A stretch of 64,000 nucleotides of DNA from Symbiodinium sp. CCMP2592 (GCA_905221615.1 CAJNDT010004635.1:62001-126000), one strand, 5' to 3'. Shown: positions 20,990 through 32,893, numbered from the stretch's first letter. The notes: a model not told the origin generated them from the sequence alone. Made by a program: numbers and translations.

Positions 20990-22520
20990 GTTACAGGTCG
21001 CAACTGGTTGCAATCTGTGTTTTGCCACAGACGCCTGTATTCAAGTCATCTGAATTGATGTTTTTGCCACAAGTTACAGAACGCAACTGGTTGCAATCTG
21101 TATTTTGCCACAGAAACCTGTATTCAAGTCATCTGAATTGATGGTTTTGCCACAAGTTACAGAACGCAACTGGTTGCAATCTGGTTTTTGCCACAGAAAC
21201 CTGTATTCAAGTCATCTGAATTGATGTTTTTGCCACAAGTTACAGAACGCAACTGGTTGCAATCTGTTTTTTGCCACAGAAACCTGTATTCAAGTCATAT
21301 GAATTGATGTTTTTGCCACAAGTTACAGAACGCAACTGGTTGCAATCTGTATTTTGCCACAGAAACCTGTATTCAAAATTCCAGTCATCTGAATTGATGG
21401 TTTTGCCACAAGTTACAGAACGCAACTGGTTGCAATCTGTATTTTGCCACAGAAACCTGTATTCCAGTCATCTGAATTGATGGGTTTTGCCACAAGTTAC
21501 AGAACGCAACTGGTTGCAATCTGTATTTTGCCACAGACCTTGTATTCCAGTCATCTGAATTGATGTTTTTGCCACAAGTTACAGAACGCAACTGGTTGCA
21601 ATCTGTGTTTAGCTACACAAGCCTGTATTGAAGTCATCTGAAATGATGGTTTTGCCACAAGTTACAGAACGCAACTGGTTGCAATCTGTGTTTTGCCACA
21701 CAAACCTGTATTCAAGTCATCTGAATTGATGGTTTTCCAACAAGTTACAGAACGCAACTGGTTGCAATCTGTATTTTGCCACAGAAACCTGTATTCAAGT
21801 CATCTGAATTGATGGTTTTGCCACAAGTTACAGAACGCAACTGGTTGCAATCTGTTTTTTGCCACACAAACCTGTATTCCAGTCATCTGAATTGATGTTT
21901 TTGCCACAAGTTACAGAACGCAACTGGTTGCAATCTGTATTTTGCCACAGCAGAAACCTGTATTCCAGTCATCTGAATTGATGTTTTTGCCACAAGTTAC
22001 AGAACGCAACTGGTTGCAATCTGTATTTTGCCACAGAAACCTGTATTCCAGTCATCTGAATTGATGGTTTTGCCACAAGTTACAGAACGCAACTGGTTGC
22101 AATCTGGTTTTTGCCACAGAAACCTGTATTCAAGTCATCTGAATTGATGTTTTTGCCACAAGTTACAGAACGCAACTGGTTGCAATCTGTTTTTTGCCAC
22201 AGAAACCTGTATTCAAGTCATATGAATTGATGTTTTTGCCACAAGTTACAGAACGCAACTGGTTGCAATCTGTATTTTGCCACAGAAACCTGTATTCAAA
22301 ATTCCAGTCATCTGAATTGATGTTTTTGCCACAAGTTACAGAACGCAACTGGTTGCAATCTGTATTTTGCCACAGAAACCTGTATTCAAGTCATCTGAAT
22401 TGATGGGTTTTGCCACAAGTTACAGAACGCAACTGGTTGCAACCTGTTTTTTTGCAGCAGAAACCTGCAACTAAGAATCATCTCAATTCATGGTTGTGTG
22501 AGAAAAATACAGAACCCAAC
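20990..22520. repeat. 83-bp satellite array
   Basis: About 17 tandem units. The word ACGCAACTGGTTGCAATCTG falls at 21,081, 21,164, 21,247 and 21,330, an 83-base period. Some units carry a seven-base insertion (period 90, for example ending at 21,420) or other small indels. A higher-order pattern is visible: the block with the insertion near 21,370 is repeated near 22,295. The final unit is diverged (to about 22,530). Short ORFs here repeat a peptide and are not genes. Confidence 0.95.
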
Positions 22521-22971
22521 CGGTTGCAAGCGAATGCCATGCCTCGTCGTCGGGCGCAAGCAGTGTTGTGCCACCGCAGGTGTAGGGTTTGGGGGTTTAG
22601 GGTGTAAAGGTTAGGGCTCTTAAAGGCCTGCAACGACAGGGTTAGAGGCGCTATAGGGTTTAAGGTCAAGGGGTTCAGGGCCTCAGGTTCAGGGTTTATG
22701 TGGTTCGGGGTTTCGAGCATAAGGTTCAGGGGTTCAGGGTTACCAGGGCTGAGGTGAAGGTTGATGGCATGTGCAAATTGGGGGCTTGGCAACTATTGCT
22801 ATGGATGAGTTTAGCCTTACAATTCAGGATGAGGCATGATGTTCAGAGCTCAGGGGAGTAGGGCTTCGGGGGTTTGGGTTTAGGGTTCAGGGTTAAAGAA
22901 TTTTGGCATTTAGGGTCTTGCTTCGGGCTTCTGGGCAAGCACTCTAAACCCCAACCCCAAAACCCGAGCCG

Positions 22972-23335
22972 ACCCCCACCAAGGCACCCTGAACAACTCA
23001 AGACCTGCATAAAGCCCCACTACCTGCCTAAGCCAAGAGGGGGCTTGTTCAACCCCCACCAAGGCACCCTGAACAACTCAAGGCCTGCATAAAACCCCAC
23101 TACCTGCCTAAGCCAAGAGGGGGCTTGTTCAACCCCCACCAAGGCACCCTGAAAAACTCCAGCACCTGCCTAAACAACCCACTACCTGCCTAAGCCAAGA
23201 GGGGGCTTGTTCAACCCCCACCAAGGCACCCTGAATAACCCTATCACCCCACTAAGCCAAGAGGGGGCTTGTTCAACCCCCACCGAGGCACCCTGAATGA
23301 CCCCGAAGACTAATATCCCTGCACCCAAAACCATC
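22972..23335. repeat. 80-bp tandem repeat
   Basis: The word CCCCCACCAAGGCACCCTGAA recurs at about 22,972, 23,051, 23,131, 23,213 and 23,275, giving spacings of about 80, 80, 82 and 62. The unit also contains GCCAAGAGGGGGCTTGTTC. The fourth unit is shortened. Confidence 0.9.
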
Positions 23336-23339
23336 TAAG

Positions 23340-25490
23340 CCCTAGCAACCAAAGAGTTCAAGACTTGGGATTTAGGGAGTCGGCTTAGGGTTTCAGAATT
23401 TAGGGTCGTGTTCATAGCTGCTGCAAAACTGTTCCATGAGTGCACTGTGTGGTGTTAAAAAACGGATTCCCATTTGATTTGCTGACAACAAGTTTGATTT
23501 GGCAAAACGACAGTTGAGCACAACAGAGGAAAACATGCAAAACATTTTAAATATGCACAAATATTTCGGTGTATGTGTGTGCCCAAAGCATGAAAACATG
23601 TGTGTTGGCTCCACAAAACTCAGCTTCAAAGCATGACATAATTGGTGTTTTTTGTGCTTTTTTTGCTTTCTTTCCACGGCAGGACTCGGAGGGTGAAACA
23701 CCCAATCGGAAATGAAAACCCCAAATGACACGATAGTGGCTTCCCTTCCGTTTGTGCAGTTCGAGAACTTTTGGGCTTGGGGTCGAGGTCTTTCGGTTTG
23801 GGATTTCAGTCGTTTTTCTTTGATCCAGGGTAGAGGGCACTGAGAGCACAGGGCTAGCTTGAAAACGGGTGTGGCGAGGGCACCGAAAGAACGCAAAACC
23901 TCGCGAACCTTCCCGATGTCGAGGCCATGGATAGCTACTTCGGGATCAAGTCTTTCTTACCATTCCCATCTTCTTGTGTGAGCCTGCGCTGGCATCCAAA
24001 AAGTCCTAATCGTCTTTCTGCATCCAGCCTGCAAAGCCTCTGCTGGGAAGTAAATGAGCGACTAAAGAAAACCCTTCAAGTCTGCCGTGCCACTCATCAG
24101 GTGTGACTTCAAAGGGTGCAGCAGTGGACAACTCCTAATCGTCTAAACCCCACACCCTAGAGTCCCAAAGCCGCATAGATGCCAAAAGCCAGAACCAGGC
24201 ATGCCACAAAGAAGCACTGCCTACCTTGATGAAGGCCAAGTTGAAAAGGATGTGGATTGAGGGGCGTGGTGGTGGCTGCTGCTGAACATGTTGTTAATCA
24301 TGCCGTCTGTCGTTGCAGCACAATTGCACAATCTCGTCCAAACTCCACGCCCTCCCGGTGCTTGGATCCCGCACTAGAATCACACGCGCTGAGGTGCACC
24401 GCCCCTTCAGAAGCGCCAGAGTTGCAGGAGGTTGAGGGGGTGTTCGTAGCTCGCGGGGTTGGGTGGGTTCGGTGTTGATGGCTGGAAGGGCAAGGTCTCG
24501 GTTCCGCGGTTTTGGGGCCTGGGCTTTGGTGCTGAGGATTCGCCTGTTGCCTTTTCTACGAGCATGACATGGCAGAACCGGAGCTTTGGATCCCGGGTAT
24601 ACGCCAAAGGGAACTCTCATGAATGACACGGAGGCAGAACGGAGCACTCGGGCTTCTTCATTCATTGCAATACATGGAGTCAATCAGTGCGGGCCACCGG
24701 GCTCGGGGTGGTATCCTGAGTTTCATGCTTGCTACATGTTCCTACTGTGGAAAAGCTGCCAAGTTCCTGAAAACATGTAACACACCATGAAACTCTCCAA
24801 TGCTCTTCTCTGCCCGACTATTCCTTAGCAGGGAACCAACCCAAACCAGCCATGGTCTCAGGCTTAGGGGTAAGGCTAATGGCTTGGTTCAGGATTCCTT
24901 CCTTTTGGGACTATTCTACAAGGTCAAAGATCGAGTTCGTTGAGAATTTCTCGTAGCGCTGAGAGGATGTACGCTTCAGGCTTCTTTTGGAGACTCGATT
25001 CTACGTGGGCGTGTAATCAGTGTGGCCTAAACACCGTAAAGACCCTAAAAGCCCTTGTGCCTTAAATCGTGGCAGGCGCTGCACCCTGAAACCCGAACCC
25101 GCCCTGAACGCCCAATTGCATCAGGCTTGCATCTTGCGACCGGCAGTGTGGAGCTAAACCCTCCTAACCCTAAAACCCAGTACTGATCCCGAAACCGTTG
25201 TCGTAGGCTTTGCAGCTGGAGCCTCCTCAAGGCTTCCCGGCGCTCCAATGCAAACCACCTCTGCCAAGGGGTCATCCCCAAGTTCTGCTCGAATTTGGTA
25301 AACACTACTGTTTTGAAAAACTCCCATGATTATCGCATACACTGTCCTTTAAAGGGCACGTTTTGGGGTCAGCGTTGCACCCTTCTGTATCCGCAACGAG
25401 TCGTTCATAGCTCACGGTGCGGCAATTTGCGGATTGCTAAAACAAACAGCAACCCTCTAGGTAAGGATGACTATTACGCATGTGCGTGTT
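23340..25490. other. Non-coding stretch, no gene seen
   Basis: Scattered CCCTAAA words and short ORFs only. The 167-residue minus-strand frame at 23,393-23,896 has no motif, biased composition and no splice context, so I do not call it. Confidence 0.5.
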
Positions 25491-25499
25491 TGTGTGTGG

Positions 25500-25893
25500 G
25501 GGGCTGTGCTTACTTGACTTGCTTTCCTGCCTTTTTGCTGCTTGCTTGCTTGTTTGCTGGTTTGCTTGCTTGCTTGCTTGCTTGCTGGTTTGCTGGTTTG
25601 CTTGCTTGCTTGTTCGTTTGCTTGTTTGTGTGATAGTTTGATGGTTTGTTTGTTTGTTTGCTTGCTTGTTTGTTTGCCTGTTCGGCAATTTGGTTAGTTG
25701 CTTGCTTGCTTGCTTGGTTGCGTGCTTGTTTGCTTGCTTGTTTGTTTGCTTGTGTGTTTGGTTGTGTGTGTGTGTGTGCGGTCGCCTTGTTGTTTGCTTG
25801 TTTGTTGGCTTGTTTGTATGGTTGCTTGTGTGTTTGTGTGTGTGTGTGGTGTGTGTGTGTGTGTGTGTGGTGTGTGTGTGTGTGGGGTGTGTG

Positions 25894-25929
<36 letters not shown>

Positions 25930-25960
25930 TGTTTGCTCGTGTGTGCATCTACCCGCGTGC
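25500..25960. repeat. TTGC/TTTG tetranucleotide and (GT)n low-complexity tract
   Basis: GCTTGCTTGCTTG and TTTGTTTG repeats grade into a long GT run. All frames on both strands stay open for long distances (Cys/Leu/Val-rich on +, Thr/His/Lys-rich on -), which explains the several overlapping ORFs. Confidence 0.95.
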
Positions 25961-26269
25961 GCCTACACATGCAAGCAACATGCATGTGTTCTGGTGTTCA
26001 CGGGCAGACAAATACCGTTTGCATGTGAAACAACTAAGCCGGGTGGCCCTTACCCTCGATAAGCCCTTTGACTCAAGCAAGCCACTTACCTATGTTGATA
26101 TGCATATATACATATATATATATATATACACATATGTGTGTGTAACTTCTGTATACGCGTAACATTCCAACGGCAGCGCATTGCAACACAAGCGACCGAC
26201 AATTCTGAAGGGACGCCAAGCAAATCGCCTATCACAGTCAAGGTTTTGTGTTCTCTGCCGGGGTCCCAG

Positions 26270-26346
26270 GCATCGCGAACAAAGTCGCCCACGATCTCGC
26301 CGATGCCATAAGAGAGGGAGACTTCATCATGCCTGAAAATTCTCAG
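26270..26346 (+). CDS. Candidate orphan exon
   Basis: A 77-base segment with acceptor GGGGTCCCAG and donor TCTCAG|GTCTCTG. It reads IANKVAHDLADAIREGDFIM in one frame, which looks like a conserved helical segment. No partner exons were found within a kilobase on either side, so it may be a remnant or part of a gene with long introns. Confidence 0.35.
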
Positions 26347-27403
26347 GTCTCTGTTAGGACTTTGGAGTTAATCGGCCTCAAGTCCTTTCTGCTTTTGCTC
26401 CGTGGGGAGTTGAGTTTGAACACCTGGAAGCGAAAATGTATGAAAGTTGTGTTGCACAGCGCCATTGGCCAAGAGTCTTCCAGGGACTTCAATGCAGGGC
26501 TGAGCAAACCACAGCTCGAACTCCACTGGTCTAAGGGCTTGCGGCTTATCTAGCACATCCTGCTCATCTTATATAGACAGCTTGGAATTCGGCGATGTTG
26601 TTTGTAGCCATTTACTGCCGAAGAGCTGCAACGACTTGCACACAGACGCTGAAATCTGAAAACCGAAGCACCAAACAGAACCAATACACATAATTATCTG
26701 CACGCTGCAGGAATAGAAAGCCTCGTTGTCGAGACCTGAGGAAACCTGATGTACCCCTGCAAGGATGAGGGACTACGGTGCTTCCACTGTTGTCTTGCAG
26801 ACTAAACCACTCAGAATTTCATCCTAAGGCACTCAAGCACTTCTTACTTCGGCCAAAACCTGCCCGAAACCCTCTTAGGCCCCCACTCCTCGTAAACCGT
26901 TCGCAAAACAAGCTCGTAAGATTACCTTACGTCCGAGTTTGAACAGGTACATGATAAATACAGGTTAACTATATGGAGACTATCAGGGGATACTTGTATC
27001 AATTCTACACACAGCTAGATGAACCCATCAATCATTTCATAGGAAGCGGCCCCTGCGCTTGACTTGCTCGGCTGCCGTCGCTGTTGATTTCCGTCGCAGA
27101 TGCCTTAGCCGGTTGGCTTTCCGGGTTCTTAAGGGTGCGGCTGTACACAAAGATGCAGCCGCTCTAAACCCTAAACTCCACATGGCTTAGGAGTTTACAG
27201 GCTTTCAGGTACAGGGCTTCCAGGTTGCAGGGTTTCTTAAGTAAGTTCTTGGAGCGTTAGGGTTGCATGGTCCTTAAACCGTGCTTGGGCGCCTCGAAAC
27301 CGTAAACGCCCCCCCCCCCATAAAGCCTAGGAGCCTTATGAATGCAAAAGCTCAGCAGGCGGTCGTCCGAGCTAGTCCGGGGCAGACTTAAACTTTGCGT
27401 TAA

Positions 27404-27474
27404 ACCTGAAGAACCTACCTTTTTTAGGGTTCCCTATCATGACTTGTTTATGTAACAAGGTAGGTTCTTCAGGG
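27404..27474. mobile_element. TTAA-flanked MITE, copy 1
   Basis: A 71-base element with inverted ends CTGAAGAACCTACC...GGTAGGTTCTTCAG, flanked on both sides by TTAA (27,400-27,403 and 27,475-27,478). A second copy lies at 53,941. The TTAA target is typical of piggyBac-type transposition, so this may be a non-autonomous derivative. That is inference. Confidence 0.75.
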
Positions 27475-28386
27475 TTAAGGTGGGGTTTAGGATTGGGCTG
27501 CACTCGGCCCTCGTGCTCTCTCTCTCTATCTATCTCTCTCTCTGGCTCTCTTTCTCTCCTTCTCTCACCCCTGCTCTCTCCATTATCGGTGCAGGAAAGG
27601 CGTAACCGAATCTTGCGCCCCCAGACTCTTGGGCCGCTACGGACGCTATGCGGTCGAAGCGCTTGTGCTGCAAACAGACCGCATCCTATGCAGGCGGACA
27701 GATGAAAAGCTTTCGACGATTGAAGGCTTGAGGCGCTTTACTGTCCTAACAACTTTAAACTGTAAAGGGTTCAAGGCTCTTAAAGCAGGTCTTGCAGGGT
27801 AAGACCGAGTACCCCGGCACGGGTGAGAGGGAACCATCGGGTTTGGGGCAGGCTCCATCCGATAAGTTCGGCAAAAAGTGGATCACGATTGCAGGTCTGG
27901 GAGAAATTACAGCATATTCAGAAACGCGACTACAAGGATCTACAATTTACATTAATTTCAATTTTTCTTGATCCGTGCATCATAGAGTTTGCCCCCCATC
28001 TTGAAAGAAACCCTGAGGCCCCGACAATGCAACTTACACTGTCCAGCCGTCAGAACTGGAGCATCCGAAAGCCCCCTATGACAGCAGACTTGTAGGCAAC
28101 AGATCCCTTTACTGCTGAACTGCCCGGGTCGGGTCATAGCAGAGGGCAGCAGCAGAAAGTACGACCGAGGCGCACACAACTGTTCGACGTTTCTTGCTAC
28201 GGCTCACTGTCATCCGGTCAAGACGCAGGCCGCAGGCGTGGCGACCTACAACCGAATTTAAACCAGACTGGCTAGTTGCGGCCTGGATGTGTGTAAACGA
28301 TCTCGCTAGGCTGTATGCGAAACGCACCAAAATTGCGCACCCTGGCATGCGCTTTTAAATCAACTTGAACTGCATGCAGCCTCTAC

Positions 28387-31096
28387 TTACTTTGAGGCTT
28401 TGGGGAAGAGGTCGGCAAAGTCTCTGGCCGTGTAGGGCATGAAGAGCTCTCCGAAGCAATTCGGCATCTTACGGAATCGCTGTGCGCCAATGTCCTGCAC
28501 CAACATGTCGTGGTACTTGGTCATGTGAAGCTGATACAAGCTTGCGCGGGAACTCGCTGGCGGCATCCATGTTCGCTTCCATGCTTGCTCCTTCAGGTTC
28601 AGGATTATAAAGATCAGGCATAGATGAGACGTGCTCCGAAATCTTACTGAAGTCTTATTAAGGTTGGCCTACGCTGCCCTCATCTTTCTCGTATGGGACC
28701 TTTGATAGCCTTAAAGCTCCTTCTGGATCACTTTCTCCATAGAACCTGGCTTAGGCAGCCGCATCTGGCCGGAGAGAATCTTCTGAAGCCAAAGCGCCTG
28801 GAGCCCCTGCGTCAAGATATTGTTGAAGGTGGACACCTCGCAACCCACAAAGGCCACATCCGGCACCTGAGGTGGGATGACGTTGCGGTAGAGGTACAAT
28901 CCGTCCTTCTGAATGTTGAGCTTCTTCTGGATGACCTTATCGAAGATATCATAGTTCTTCGCGAAGCCTGTGCCATAAATAACCAGGTCTGCATCCAGCT
29001 CTTTCCCGTCGACGAGCACGACACCTGCGATTGCGTGAAAAAACACTCATTCGCTCGACTCTCCATTCGGTATCGATTTTTGCGGTCTTGGTTGAACAGG
29101 GCTTGGGGACTTCGCGGTTCAGCGCTCTTTTCACTCCTATCGTTTTTCACGACTTGCTAAGGACTTTGGGATGTCCTACAGGGTGGTTGTTCTTCGCGTG
29201 CGCGCCCACGGTCTAAACCACAGATCCCTTCCAGTTGTGGCTTGAACTGTTGAACATACTAGTAGCATCACAGATATCGTCTAAACTGCTTGGAGGGTCA
29301 CAATCGGCAAAGCGGTCTGACACGGGTACCGCTTTTCTGTTGCTTGTTTATTTTACAAGGCCCTGGCTTTCTTTCCCACTTAAGGACGGGCTTCCTATAA
29401 AACTTGATGGCGGGCTCTAAAATCATCCCTCACCTGTTTCGGTGAACTTGTCGATTGCACCACAAATTTGTTGAATCTTGCCGGAGCTGAGCATGTCTCT
29501 GAAGTCGTAATTCAGGATCTGCCCACCACTGAATAGGTCGGTCTCAACGCCTTCCTCTGGGATCATGCTGCTCGGGATCTGGAACTGGCCACGGAACATG
29601 AGTTCGACGGCGCGCCACCAAAGCCACTTCACCGGAGCACACGTACCATGGAGCCATGTGGCAGTGGCACCTTCTCCGTGGTGAGGATGCAAGAACCAAT
29701 GCCCGAAGCGGCTATAGGTCGCGTACTTGAAAGGGACCAAGTTCAGCAAGTAACGCGGCACTGGCCAATGCCACGACCTGCACACAAGGGTGGTTTGGGA
29801 GCCTTCCTTGGCGGCGGAAACTGCATTGTCAACTGCAGACTTGCCCCCCCCCACGACGACGACCTTCTTGCCCGATGCAACCTTGCGATCGGTGAAAGTG
29901 CACGAATGCAGGATCTGGCCCTTGAATTTCGATGCGTCTCGAGCGACGGGCATGTGTGGTGGCCAGCTGTACATCCCAGTCGCGACCACCAGGTAGTCAA
30001 AGGCTTTGGACGAGCGCTGCTTTTCCTTCTCGAAGACCACCGTCCAGCCTCGCTGTCCGCCAGACGGCTGCAGGTCGACGACCGTGGTCTTGAACTGTGC
30101 GATGTCGTACAGCTTGAAGGTTTTTGCATAAAGCTCGATATATGATTGCACCTCTGGTCCCGTCGGGAACAGATCGCACTTGAAGTCGTCGGGGTAGGGA
30201 AAGTCAGGGAACTCGAAAAGCTCTTTGGGAACTTGAAGGCCGAAGTCTGCATAGTTCTTCTGCCAACAGCCACCGACATTCTCGGACTTCTCGAAAATTG
30301 TGCATGAGATCCCAATCTCCATGAGCCTTCGGGCCACCTGCAGCCCGGCGACTCCTGCACCGATAATGGCAACGGACTTCACATGAGCAAAGTCGTTCTC
30401 GACTGCTGGAAGCACTGCTTTTGCAATGCGAGCGCGGAGCGTCTTGGCCTCCTGGGTGCTTGTCAAAATTAGTCCCTTTTTGGGCCCCTGATATAGTACG
30501 GCACCTGTTTTTAGGGTTTAAACCTTAAACCCAAGAAGGGACCCTAATTTTGGCAACCACCGTCCTGGGTGGTGGGGTGCAGGAGCTCATGGATGCCATT
30601 CACGAACTCGTCCTGATCCAGGGTCGACTCATGGTTACGTTTTTTTTTTTTTAACCCCTCTTTTCCGTCTGCCCCGAAGGTTAGCAAGATCATGGTTAAG
30701 TTTGGGCTTTAGGGCTGTCTTTTTCCCTCTGCTTTCGGGCTTTCGGGTTGGAGGCTTCGGGTTGCGGGGTCTCGCCATTCAAAGCGTTGCAGGGTTTAGG
30801 TTTAGGAAGTTGAGGGTGTTGGGTTGTAGGCGATTTAGGGCCGGGTCCTGATCGAGGATCCCGTCGTGGTTGTCGTCGATCATCTGGAAGACACGCCCGA
30901 GGATTGCGGGATCGTCCAGGCATCCGAGCTGCTCAGGGAACTCGCGGGCTAAGGACTTGCTTGCATCATACCAGGGCGTCACTGGCAAGACACCACCCTG
31001 TGCATGTTGCAGAAAAATCTCGGCCAAGACCTGCTTCTCCGTGCCATGGTACTTCGACACAGGCGCCGGCAGCTCGTCATAGATGTTGAAACCCAT
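28387..31096 (-). CDS. EF-hand / flavin-containing monooxygenase fusion, five exons
   Basis: Exons (minus strand) are 31,096-30,848, 30,612-30,565, 30,451-29,434, 29,024-28,720 and 28,590-28,387. They total 1,824 bases in one unbroken frame: 607 residues and a TAA. Residues 74-85 form one canonical EF-hand loop (DDNHDGILDQDE), split by intron 1. From residue 100 the protein is a class B flavin monooxygenase. It has the FAD site GAGVAG (130-135), ATGMYSWP (256-263), the family signature FKGQILHSCTF (275-285), the NADPH site GGGKSA (300-305) and a later YGTGF. The family uses NADPH and O2 to oxygenate soft N or S nucleophiles, or ketones in Baeyer-Villiger members; the substrate here is unknown. 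The EF-hand suggests calcium control, which is inference. Introns 1, 2 and 4 begin with GA, and intron 3 with GT. The start is the first ATG before the EF-hand region; an extra upstream exon cannot be excluded. Confidence 0.9.
30452..30564. mobile_element. Introner-like inverted-repeat element forming a 113-nt intron
   Basis: Intron 2 of the monooxygenase gene. Arms CAAAATTAGTCCCTTTTTGGG and the inverse of AGAAGGGACCCTAATTTTGG enclose TAGTACGGCACCT, the same core as the 8,795-8,901 intron. CACCCAGGA (minus strand) stands at both edges, consistent with a duplicated target site. Splicing inside this repeat gives a GA-AG intron and restores the host frame. Confidence 0.85.
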
Positions 31097-31099
31097 GGT

Positions 31100-32140
31100 G
31101 GATCCCCGCCGTCCGAAATACTATTCTCTCCTAGCCGTCCGAGACGCTGTCGGGTGGAGCCAGAATGGCTTGTACCGACAGCTGAGGTTTGAACGTTGAA
31201 CCTTTCAGTGGCAGTGTACATGTCAACGTCTGCATCACTCATGTGCAACCAGCTCTGTACCTGCTTGCCAAAGCTGAAAGGGCAAGTGTGAAACGAAGCA
31301 CGTGAAGCCCTGTGAGACAAACTCTGGGGCTCTCTTCTCATGTGCAAAAGTTCATACTATGCACAAGGCACTCAGTAACCTATGAAGCCACGTCTTTCAG
31401 TAGTAGTCAATCCGCATTCAAGGTACATCATGAGTTAGCAACAATCGACGCAAGAAGGAGGCTCAGCTGCACGAGCCTAGCCTGGCGAAGACAAGCACAG
31501 AGCCTCTGCAGTCTCCAATTTTCAAGTGTCCGAATGTGGCTCATGATGTTCAGGCAATCGGGGACCCCAAAAGCAGGATCCTCTCTATCTCCTGGTATGA
31601 GACACTCAGAGCACCTACGAACCCTTCTGTAGCCCTTTTTTTGCTGCACTCCTACACTCCTAAGCCCCTTTTGCTACTGGACTCAAGTCTAGCCGTCTAC
31701 GACCCACAGTCATCTTGACCCCTCAAACCCTAAACCCCTGAACCCCTACCCTCTATTCTCCCACCTTTCTGCAAAACCCCATGTGTGTCCTCACACGATC
31801 GGTCGGGGAGGAACAAGTGCCCCGAACCTGACCAGGTGCTCTTAAAGTAATGTAGGAACCTGATGAAGAAACATTGTGCCCTCCTTAGGGTTCCTTGTAC
31901 AAAAGAATCCTACTATTTTGGGGTTATCGGCCCAGGGTTGCTTAATCGGGCTCCTACATCAGGCATTCTAGGCTTCACGGCCTTACGGCTTTCTATACTG
32001 AACTTTGAACCCCTAGCAACAACTACAATTTTAGCTGCTTCCTAGGAGATAAAGGAAGCAAAATGTAAACACCATCTATCGGTACCCCTAGGCTTTGGGT
32101 GTTCGGGCTTCGTGTTTAGAGCTTCGGGCTGTCAGGGTTT
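31100..32140. other. Intergenic, no gene seen
   Basis: About 1 kb upstream of the monooxygenase gene. Minus-strand sequence at about 31,105-31,280 stays open and could hold a further 5' exon or leader, but no splice pair can be defended. CCCTAAA words occur near 31,720. Confidence 0.4.
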
Positions 32141-32253
32141 ACCTAGAGGGTCATACCCTACCCCTTTTTTAGGATACCTAGTTTTATGGTTGGGAACTGT
32201 TATGTAGAAGATTAGGTGCCTTAAAAAAGGGGTAGGGTATGAGCCTCTAGGTA
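32141..32253. mobile_element. MITE-like palindromic element
   Basis: Ends ACCTAGAGGGTCATACCCTA (left) and the inverse TAGGGTATGAGCCTCTAGGT (right), with a further paired CCCCTTTTTT/AAAAAAGGGG inside. About 113 bases, no coding capacity. Only one copy was seen in this window. Confidence 0.65.
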
Positions 32254-32893
32254 TGCTTTCACAACTCAGACTTGGGTACGGCCCCCACTCAGTAATAGTT
32301 GAATATTATTCATAATACAGATATATTAGGACCTTAATTTTGAACCCAGGCTCTGCTCCATCATCAGCTGGGAATCGACAGGTCCTAATAGTAGCCCTAT
32401 TATAGACTCTTACTGTAAGGGGGCAGTACCACAACTCAGACTGAAAAGGCGAGGTCTCCGGGTTCGGTGGGTCGGCCTGAGGGGGCGTCGGTGCTTAAGC
32501 TTACTTTCCTTAGTTAGTAGGGAATGTAATATGATAGTAATATGGTAGTAATATGGTAGTAATAGTAGTTATAATTGTACCCCGTTCCTCCATTCCCCAC
32601 TAACCAAACGTAAGTTTAGCAGCATTGGACGTTTTGCTCGAGGCGCAGGAACACAAACTTCCGTTGTTCCACTTCCCCACGTCCCTGTGATCTCTCTGGA
32701 TGTCCATTGCTTATGTGTAGTGGTACCTACTGCTCTGTGGGGCTTTCGTGACGTATAAGCCCTCATATAGAGTTCAGAGACACCCTGCCAAGCAAGGCTG
32801 TGGTAGACGCCACCCAAGCCCAGCCGTTTGCCCAACCCCAGCCGTTTGAATCCGTGTTCATGAGTTTCTGCAGGGATTTCTGAAGCCAGATTC

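Noticed and set aside
20990..22450. CRISPR-like regular repeats
   Set aside because: Units are contiguous with no unique spacers; the genome is eukaryotic. This is a satellite.
23393..23896. 167-residue minus-strand ORF
   Set aside because: No domain, splice context or repeat-independent coding signal.
25437..26162. Long overlapping ORFs on both strands
   Set aside because: Produced by tetranucleotide and GT repeats; no sequence complexity.
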